From contig JAHFHG010000013.1 in the NCBI GenBank assembly GCA_023247035.1, positions 1 to 44,733 of the forward strand: a DNA stretch of 44,733 bases, written 5' to 3'. Below are positions 39,274 to 44,733 of this stretch, one piece after another; within the stretch, counting starts at the first letter, position 1; each line of letters starts with the position of its first letter. The position numbers were made by a program, and so were the translations under genes. The DNA is from Candidatus Omnitrophota bacterium (GTDB lineage: Bacteria; Omnitrophota; Omnitrophia; Omnitrophales; Aquincolibacteriaceae). The notes beneath the pieces were generated by a model, which ran no database searches, was not told where the DNA came from, and saw only the letters and a program-made list of their open reading frames with translations.

Positions 39274-39759
39274 CTAATTTTTTGACCGGTTCATTCCGTT
39301 GCGGATAAAAAATGCGAATTTCATGAGTTCGACTTCCCTGAGCTTGATCTTTGCCCGCTGCACAAACCCCTTTTTCTGGCAAGCCTTGATCGCGCCTTCC
39401 ATTTGAGAAGTTGTCTTAAAAATAACTTCGTCATAACCCACTTCGTCACAAAACTGAAGGGCGTGCTCAATAAGTTTCAGGCCGATCTGTTGCCTCCGGT
39501 AAGGAGTCGCCACAAAGAGGCGGCGCAACAGGGCGACGCGTTCGTCTTCTTTTTTAATCCCGACCGTGCCGATGATTTTATTTCCATTGATGGCCACAAA
39601 AAAAGCCTCGCCGAATCCTCCATAGGAATGCGGGATATTTTCAAGATCCCCCGTAGGATAAGCGGATTGCGAATCTGAAAACTCCGCGTTCATGATCTGG
39701 GAGATCAATTCCTTAACCGGAGTCCCGTCTTCAGGAAGACAGCGTCGTATGCTCATCAT
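39274..39759 (-). CDS. GNAT-family N-acetyltransferase
   Basis: A 161-residue acetyltransferase. The central IIGTVGIKKEDERVALLRRLFV and ATPYRRQQIGLKLIEHAL segments supply the acetyl-CoA pyrophosphate loop in the form RRQQIG (Q/RxxGxG/A). The substrate is unknown. Its ATG overlaps the stop of the small basic protein gene (ATGA), so the two are translationally coupled. Confidence 0.88.
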   Translation of the reverse strand: MMSIRRCLPEDGTPVKELISQIMNAEFSDSQSAYPTGDLENIPHSYGGFGEAFFVAINGNKIIGTVGIKKEDERVALLRRLFVATPYRRQQIGLKLIEHALQFCDEVGYDEVIFKTTSQMEGAIKACQKKGFVQRAKIKLREVELMKFAFFIRNGMNRSKN

Positions 39760-40091
39760 TTTTTCGGTTTCTCAGCCTTTGCGGCTGCGCCCGTTTTCGG
39801 AGCCGATCCAGAACCCTTTGCAGCCTTAGGGGCCTCGGCTTTCACGCCTGCAGCCGGAGCGGCGGCCGTCCCCGCAGCCGGGGCAGCGCCCGGGACCGCT
39901 GCTTCCGTAGCGACGTCTTTGGATTTCTTCACCTTGATCTTCATCGATTTAACCTTCGGAAGGCCGAAGATGGAAGATCGATCCTGCCATTTGCTTTGCT
40001 CTTGAAGTTTTTTGATCCGCTCAAAACGTTTAAGCACGTTTCGATGCTTTACGCCAACACTGTCAACCCTAAGACTTGGATGTTGCGACAT
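39756..40091 (-). CDS. Small basic protein of the PVC-superphylum type, with Ala/Pro/Lys-rich tail
   Basis: A 111-residue protein. Residues 1-50 (SQHPSLRVDSVGVKHRNVLK, RFERIKKLQEQSKW, SSIFGLPKVKSMKIK) match a short basic protein conserved across Planctomycetes, Verrucomicrobia, Chlamydiae and Lentisphaerae, where the whole protein is only about 50-70 residues. The remaining 50 residues are low-complexity Ala, Pro, Gly and Lys, resembling histone-H1-like or ribosome-associated tails. Its function is unknown; high basicity suggests RNA or DNA binding. It is the strongest taxonomic marker in the window. Confidence 0.8.
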   Translation of the reverse strand: MSQHPSLRVDSVGVKHRNVLKRFERIKKLQEQSKWQDRSSIFGLPKVKSMKIKVKKSKDVATEAAVPGAAPAAGTAAAPAAGVKAEAPKAAKGSGSAPKTGAAAKAEKPKK

Positions 40092-40166
40092 TGCCTTTAG
40101 CCTCTCTTTGACTGAAATGGCCCCTCAAACTGAATTCGCTTTCCTGGCCTTTTAAAAAACTGCGTA

Positions 40167-40172
40167 ATTATA
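40167..40172 (-). promoter_or_regulatory. Extended -10 promoter of the small basic protein operon
   Basis: GGGTATAAT on the minus strand with a weak TAGCCA at the -35 distance of 17. Transcription would start near 40160, about 70 bases before the small basic protein ATG, and could serve the following GNAT and SPOR genes. Confidence 0.5.
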
Positions 40173-40337
40173 CCCATCCTTCGGTTATTTGGCTAGATGA
40201 AAATCATAGGGAGCGATTTGGGATAAGACTCGAGAAGCTTGATTCGAAAACAGCTAAAACATTAAAGGCGCTGGCGCTGCGCGGTTTTAGAAGATTTCCC
40301 TAAGTGAAGCGTGAAACTCAGGCAGCCTCAATTTTTT

Positions 40338-41006
40338 TCAAGCCGCCAGCCTTACATAAGCATCCGGAGGTGCGATCCCGCGCATTTTCAAGTGTCTCAA
40401 GCTGTCCAGCGCCTTTTGACGGGATTCAAAAGAATCCACACAAACCTGCCAAAACTTGCCTGCAGGAATAAGGAAGGCCTTCAGGCCTTTTTCGGCAAAC
40501 TTTTTCAAGGCGTTCTCGGCGGAGGCTGAGGAGGTAAAAGTGATGACCTGAATCGTATATTTGTTGGCCGGGCCTTTCGGGATCCACTTTTCGGCATTGA
40601 CCGGCACAGGGAGCCGGGAAACGGAAGGCAAGGCTTCTGGTGAAGACGGCCGGGGAAACGGGTTGAAATTTTCAAGACTGGGAAGCTGTCCCGGCGGGAC
40701 GATTGCGGCTTGAGGATCTCGGCGGTCTAATTCCGCCTCCTCGTGCTGAGCTTTTAGAAAAACTTTCCGGCTGAGTTCCTGAATCATAATTTCCCGTTTG
40801 GCACGCTCTGCTTTTAATTCGGCCATTGCGTACCGTTTGCCGGTTTCCACGCCAAAGGAGAAAACCAGGACATAAACGATAAGCAGCAGGATAAAGGCGA
40901 CGATGACCTGATCCAAGCGGAATGAAAACCGGCGGCGTTCCAGAAAACCTATTTTTTGAATCGGCGCGGTTTCAATGGCGGATCCCCCGAACAAATCCTT
41001 TTGCAT
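40338..41006 (-). CDS. SPOR-domain membrane protein 2
   Basis: A 222-residue bitopic protein. A cytoplasmic head of about 30 residues precedes one helix (VIVAFILLLIVYVLVFSFGV), then a charged coiled coil (KRYAMAELKAERAKREIMIQ) and a Pro-rich linker. The C-terminal SPOR domain (about 145-220) reads YTIQVITFTSSASAENALKK and FWQVCVDSFESRQKALDSL. It probably binds septal peptidoglycan. It lies after the GH1 gene on the same strand. Confidence 0.87.
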   Translation of the reverse strand: MQKDLFGGSAIETAPIQKIGFLERRRFSFRLDQVIVAFILLLIVYVLVFSFGVETGKRYAMAELKAERAKREIMIQELSRKVFLKAQHEEAELDRRDPQAAIVPPGQLPSLENFNPFPRPSSPEALPSVSRLPVPVNAEKWIPKGPANKYTIQVITFTSSASAENALKKFAEKGLKAFLIPAGKFWQVCVDSFESRQKALDSLRHLKMRGIAPPDAYVRLAA

Positions 41007-41039
41007 AAATTCCTCCCCATTTATAAAGCCTATTTAAAA

Positions 41040-42335
41040 TTATTTCTTTTCAAATTCGCTCATTATCTTTCGGCAGTTTTCCGTCAATACCTGAGCGCTT
41101 TCCTTGATTTTTCGCGACTGATTTTTGTAATCCACCTCGACGATGCCGAACCTCGGGTCGAAACCGTGCGCCCATTCGAAATTGTCCAGCAGGGACCAAT
41201 AAAAATAGCCCAGGACCGGCACGCCGTGTTTCATCGCGCGCCGGAGCGCTCCCAAATGATCGAGAATAAAACGGCTGCGCTGCCCGTCATCCTGAGTGGC
41301 GATCCCATTTTCCGTGATCATAATCGGGAGATGATAACGATTTAATCTTAAAAGCACCTCGTAAAGGCCTTCGGGATGGACCTCCCAGCCCATCATCGAA
41401 AGTTCCTTGACCTCCTTTTGATGGTGGGCTTTATCGCAGCTGACGCCGAGGCTATTTTCACCGAACCAGCTTGAAAAACGGATGAAATCGCGGGTGTAAT
41501 AATTCATCCCGATAAAGTCAAGGCTCTTGCGGCCCGACAGGAATTCGGAGTAGATCCCGGGGAAAAAAAGAAAACCGCTGGTGGCCGCGTTTAAAAAAAG
41601 CTCGTTGAAAAACCAGCTCCGTGAAAAAACCGCCCAACGGTCTTTGAAAGAGCCCGGACGGCAAGGAGTAAAATGGCCGACATGGGCCGCTACCGAAACC
41701 CAGACCTCGGTTTTCAAGGCCGTTTCATAAATATGATGGATCGTTCGGTAGGCTTCGACGTGCGCCTGAAGCTGGTGGCGCAATACTTTCATCGAGGCGC
41801 GGTAGGATTTTATGCCCGGAGGCCACAGGCCGGCAAAAAACGAGTGGTAAAGATAAACCAGCGGTTCGTTAATCGTAATCCAAAAACGAACCCACTTGCC
41901 ATAAGCCGTGGCGGCCCGGCTCACGTAACGGTTGAAATAAAAGGAGGCCTTTTCGCTTAACCACCCGCCCTGATCGGCAAACCACTGGGGATTGGTAAAG
42001 TGGTGCAGAGTAACGATGGGCTCTATTTTGCGGGCATGAAGTTCCTTGAAAATTTCCTCATAATACTTAAAGGCCTCGTCGTCCCACACACCTTCCTGAG
42101 GCTCGAACCGGCTCCACTCGAGTGAGAATCGGTACGCGTTGTGTCCGAGTTTGGAGATTAAATCGATATCCTCGCGGAAGCGCCGGAAGTGATCGCAGGC
42201 GAGGCCGGAAGCCTCTTTTAATTTCCCCGTCTGTTCCCAGGCCCACCAATCGTTAGCGCTGTTATTGCCCTCAATTTGGTGAGAGCTCGTGGCGGTTCCC
42301 CAAAAAAAAGGCAATCCCGCGGACAAGGGCTTCAT
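41040..42335 (-). CDS. Glycoside hydrolase family 1 (beta-glucosidase-like)
   Basis: A 431-residue GH1 enzyme. FFWGTATSSHQIEG is the N-terminal signature. The acid/base Glu is in WITINEPLVYLY and the nucleophile Glu in IMITENGIA, so it should be active with retaining chemistry. HNAYRFSLEWSRFEP and YFYWSLLDNFEWAHGFDPRFGI are conserved substrate-binding segments. No signal peptide is seen, so it acts in the cytoplasm on beta-linked disaccharides or glycosides. It begins 18 bases after the end of lepB. Confidence 0.94.
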   Translation of the reverse strand: MKPLSAGLPFFWGTATSSHQIEGNNSANDWWAWEQTGKLKEASGLACDHFRRFREDIDLISKLGHNAYRFSLEWSRFEPQEGVWDDEAFKYYEEIFKELHARKIEPIVTLHHFTNPQWFADQGGWLSEKASFYFNRYVSRAATAYGKWVRFWITINEPLVYLYHSFFAGLWPPGIKSYRASMKVLRHQLQAHVEAYRTIHHIYETALKTEVWVSVAAHVGHFTPCRPGSFKDRWAVFSRSWFFNELFLNAATSGFLFFPGIYSEFLSGRKSLDFIGMNYYTRDFIRFSSWFGENSLGVSCDKAHHQKEVKELSMMGWEVHPEGLYEVLLRLNRYHLPIMITENGIATQDDGQRSRFILDHLGALRRAMKHGVPVLGYFYWSLLDNFEWAHGFDPRFGIVEVDYKNQSRKIKESAQVLTENCRKIMSEFEKK

Positions 42336-42353
42336 GCCTTTATTTTCGCCCGT

Positions 42354-42989
42354 TTATTTAACGAGCTTAACGCGCTTTGGAGGCCACCAAATAAAAAACG
42401 CCTTTCCGATCATATTTTTCTTCGGGACAAATCCCCAGTTCCGGCTGTCCGAAGACTGCGCGGAATTGTCCCCCAGGACGAAATAACGCTCCGCCGGGAC
42501 TTCGATTCTAAGCCCCTCCTTGGCAAACTCCCAATCCTCCCGATTGTAATAGTAGTGGTCTCCAAAAGGAGAGCCTTCCAGAGTCTTCCCGTTGACAATC
42601 AATTTGCCGTCCCGGATTTCAACATGATCGCCCGGAAGGCCGGCCAGACGTTTCACGAAATCCTTTTTTTTGTCTAAAGGATATTTAAAAACCACGATAT
42701 CCCCGCGCGCGGGAGAATGAAAACGGTAGGAAAGCTTATCGACAAAAATCCGGTCTCCTTCCAAAAAGGTGGGACGCATCGAACCGGTTGGGATCTTATA
42801 AGGGCCCAGCAGGAAAGTGCGTATCAGGAGGGCCAGCACGGCGGCGATAAGAAAAGGCTCGCCCCAGTTTTTCCATTTGTCATAAAACCATTCCTTGCGC
42901 CGCGCGCGAAAAAATTTCCACTCCTGGGCAAGCTTATGACGGTAAAAATAGGCGCCGATCATCACCGCAAGAGGAATGAGCAGTTTCAT
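42354..42989 (-). CDS. lepB: Signal peptidase I
   Basis: A 211-residue protein from the ATG at 42989, which overlaps the lepA stop (ATGA). A long extension of the frame would lie inside lepA and is rejected. Two N-terminal hydrophobic stretches ([32 protein letters not shown]) anchor it. The catalytic Ser is in [16 protein letters not shown] and the Lys in [14 protein letters not shown], with [14 protein letters not shown] as the last conserved box. It cleaves Sec and Tat signal peptides. The lepA-lepB order is common in bacteria. Confidence 0.94.
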   Translation of the reverse strand: MKLLIPLAVMIGAYFYRHKLAQEWKFFRARRKEWFYDKWKNWGEPFLIAAVLALLIRTFLLGPYKIPTGSMRPTFLEGDRIFVDKLSYRFHSPARGDIVVFKYPLDKKKDFVKRLAGLPGDHVEIRDGKLIVNGKTLEGSPFGDHYYYNREDWEFAKEGLRIEVPAERYFVLGDNSAQSSDSRNWGFVPKKNMIGKAFFIWWPPKRVKLVK

Positions 42990-44733
42990 TGATCCATCCT
43001 CAGGATGGTGATAAAGGCCTCTTGAGGCAAATCGATTTTCCCGATCTTTTTCATGCGTTTCTTCCCTTCCTTTTGTTTTTCCCAAAGTTTGCGTTTGCGG
43101 GTGATATCCCCGCCGTAACATTTCCCGGTTACATTTTTCTTTAAAGGGCCGATCGATTCGCGCGCGATAATTTTGCTTCCGACAGCCGCCTGGATCACCA
43201 CTTCGAAGAGCTGCCTCGGGATCACTTCTTTTAATTTTTCGGCCAGCACCTTTCCCCGGTTGTAGGCCTTTTCCTTAAAAACAATGCTGGAAAGCGCGTC
43301 CACCGCTTCGCCGTTGATGAGGATGTCCAGTTTCACCAGATCGGAAGGCTGATACCCGATAAAATCATAATTCAAGGAACCGTAGCCCGCCGTCATTGAT
43401 TTTATTTTGTCATAAAAATCCATCACCACCTCGGCGAAGGGAATTTCGTAGACCAGGACCACGCGCTGGGCATCCAAGTACTCCGTGCTTTTATAAATGC
43501 CGCGCCTCTCTTGGCACAACTGCATCATCGGCCCGGTGCTTGCGGTAGGGATCAGAAGATTCGCAAGAATATAAGGCTCTTCGATCCTCTCGATCGACTG
43601 CGCAGGCGGCAATTTTGTGGGATTCTCAAGCGCGGTTGTTTTTCCTTTTTGATCAACGACCCGGTACACCACAGTAGGCGCGGTAATAATCAATTCCAGG
43701 CCGAACTCGCGCTCCAATCGCTCCTTGGCAATCTCCATATGAAGAAGCCCCAAAAATCCGCAGCGGAATCCGTATCCCAGCGAGACCGAAGTCTCGGGCT
43801 CATAAATAAAAGAGGCGTCGTTGAGCCGGAGTTTTCCCAGCGCGTCGCGGAGCGAAGTAAAATCCTTTGTATTGATGGGATAAAGCCCGCAGAAAACCAT
43901 CGGCTTTACTTCGCGGTATCCTTCAAGGGGCTTGGGGGCAGGATTTTCGACAAGCGTTACCGTGTCGCCGATTTTGACCTCCAAAACCTCCTTGATATTG
44001 GCGGCGACATACCCCACCTCGCCGACCCCAAGCTCGGATACGGGTTCCGGATGAGGATTAAAAATTCCAAGTTCCTCAACCTCGTATTGATTGCCGCCGG
44101 CCATCATCATGAAACAGCTGGCTTTTTTAATCAAGCCGTCAAAAACGCGGATATAGGCGATCACGCCTTGATAAACATCATATTTGGAATCAAAGATTAA
44201 TGCTTTCAGCGGCTGGCCCAAATCTCCCTTGGGCGCGGGAATCCGTTCAATAATGGCGCTGAGGATTTCTTCCGTGCCCTGCCCCGTTTTAGCGCTGGAA
44301 AGAATAATCTCCTCCTCTTTGACGCCCAAAAAATCTCTCACTTCCTTTTTCACCTTTTCCGGATCGGCAATGGGAAGATCAATCTTCGTCACCACCGGAA
44401 TAATCACCAGATTGCGTTCCATCGCGAGGTAGAGATTGCTGACGGTCTGCGCCTGGATTCCCTGCCCTGCGTCAACGAGCAGCAGCGCGCCTTCACAGGC
44501 CGCAAGGCTTTTTGAAACCTCGTAAGTAAAATCTACGTGCCCCGGCGTATCAATCAAATTAAGGATATAATCTTTATGTTTGATCCGCACGGCGCGGGCC
44601 TTGATCGTAATTCCCCGCTCGCGCTCCAAATCCATATCGTCCAGGATCTGCTCGCGAAATTCACGCTTTGAAATCGCTCCCGTATCCAGAAGCAGCCGGT
44701 CCGCGAGGGTCGATTTTCCGTGGTCGATATGGG
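42986..44733 (-). CDS. lepA: Elongation factor 4 (LepA), N-terminus beyond window
   Basis: The frame is open to the right edge, giving about 581 residues; only the first 15-20 are missing. [14 protein letters not shown] (P-loop) at the edge, [21 protein letters not shown] and VTKIDLP are the GTPase motifs. The LepA-specific C-terminal domain includes [20 protein letters not shown] and [20 protein letters not shown]. LepA is a ribosome-associated GTPase that promotes correct translation or assembly under stress. Its TGA overlaps the lepB ATG. Confidence 0.98.
   Translation of the reverse strand, partial: HIDHGKSTLADRLLLDTGAISKREFREQILDDMDLERERGITIKARAVRIKHKDYILNLIDTPGHVDFTYEVSKSLAACEGALLLVDAGQGIQAQTVSNLYLAMERNLVIIPVVTKIDLPIADPEKVKKEVRDFLGVKEEEIILSSAKTGQGTEEILSAIIERIPAPKGDLGQPLKALIFDSKYDVYQGVIAYIRVFDGLIKKASCFMMMAGGNQYEVEELGIFNPHPEPVSELGVGEVGYVAANIKEVLEVKIGDTVTLVENPAPKPLEGYREVKPMVFCGLYPINTKDFTSLRDALGKLRLNDASFIYEPETSVSLGYGFRCGFLGLLHMEIAKERLEREFGLELIITAPTVVYRVVDQKGKTTALENPTKLPPAQSIERIEEPYILANLLIPTASTGPMMQLCQERRGIYKSTEYLDAQRVVLVYEIPFAEVVMDFYDKIKSMTAGYGSLNYDFIGYQPSDLVKLDILINGEAVDALSSIVFKEKAYNRGKVLAEKLKEVIPRQLFEVVIQAAVGSKIIARESIGPLKKNVTGKCYGGDITRKRKLWEKQKEGKKRMKKIGKIDLPQEAFITILRMDQ

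Noticed and set aside
1-44733. CRISPR arrays, prophage modules or ribosomal RNA
   Set aside because: No regularly spaced repeats, phage structural genes or rRNA segments were recognised.

Overview
The window looks like a chromosomal segment of an uncultured bacterium of the PVC superphylum, most likely Candidatus Omnitrophica or a close relative. The best marker is the gene at 39756-40091. Its N-terminus matches the short basic protein family seen in Planctomycetes, Verrucomicrobia, Chlamydiae and Lentisphaerae. Outer-membrane features (a porin-like barrel ending in Phe, a lipoprotein, SPOR-domain proteins) show a Gram-negative envelope. The lineage call is inference; no ribosomal RNA is present.

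Layout, left to right. (1) 1-3500, minus strand: a type I restriction-modification island with an XRE regulator, a short ImmA/IrrE fragment, hsdM, a RhuM-Doc/Fic protein and hsdS, which runs off the left edge. An inverted-repeat operator sits at the promoter. (2) 3600-6120: tmRNA with its promoter and terminator, then a scar holding an IS30 transposase remnant and an AT-rich, apparently truncated membrane glycosyltransferase-like gene. (3) 6163-13272, minus strand: a housekeeping run reading tRNA-Ala(CGC), nadE, ald, ogt, a nucleotidyltransferase with a 53-residue partner, rsfS, argS and miaA. (4) 13500-23264, plus strand: promoter, leader hairpins, a GEMM-I (cyclic-di-GMP-I) riboswitch and a terminator, then a tightly packed operon. 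It encodes an 835-residue TPR protein, a PqqD/RRE-like protein, two tandem ATP-grasp ligases, a fold-III PLP decarboxylase, a urea-transporter-family protein, a sirtuin and an aldo/keto reductase. (5) 23229-25896, minus strand and convergent: a TPR lipoprotein and an outer-membrane barrel with their own promoter. (6) 25982-36404, minus strand: lipid metabolism (lipase-like hydrolase, acyl-CoA synthetase, enoyl-CoA hydratase, 3-hydroxyacyl-CoA dehydrogenase, thiolase, patatin phospholipase, glycerol kinase). (7) 36478-44733, minus strand: PilZ, YajQ, PilZ, two SPOR proteins, a GNAT, the small basic protein, a GH1 glycosidase, lepB and lepA (cut by the right edge).

The most interesting part is region 4 with region 5. 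A c-di-GMP sensor appears to gate, by transcription termination, an operon that combines a peptide-binding RRE-like protein, two amide-forming ligases and an amino-acid decarboxylase, with no obvious precursor peptide. A TPR lipoprotein plus outer-membrane barrel lies alongside, a pairing reminiscent of AlgK/AlgE exopolymer export. I infer a c-di-GMP-controlled pathway making and possibly exporting an amino-acid-derived or peptide-modified product; I do not recognise it as a described system. Two PilZ proteins and a YajQ protein in the same window fit a c-di-GMP-using organism.
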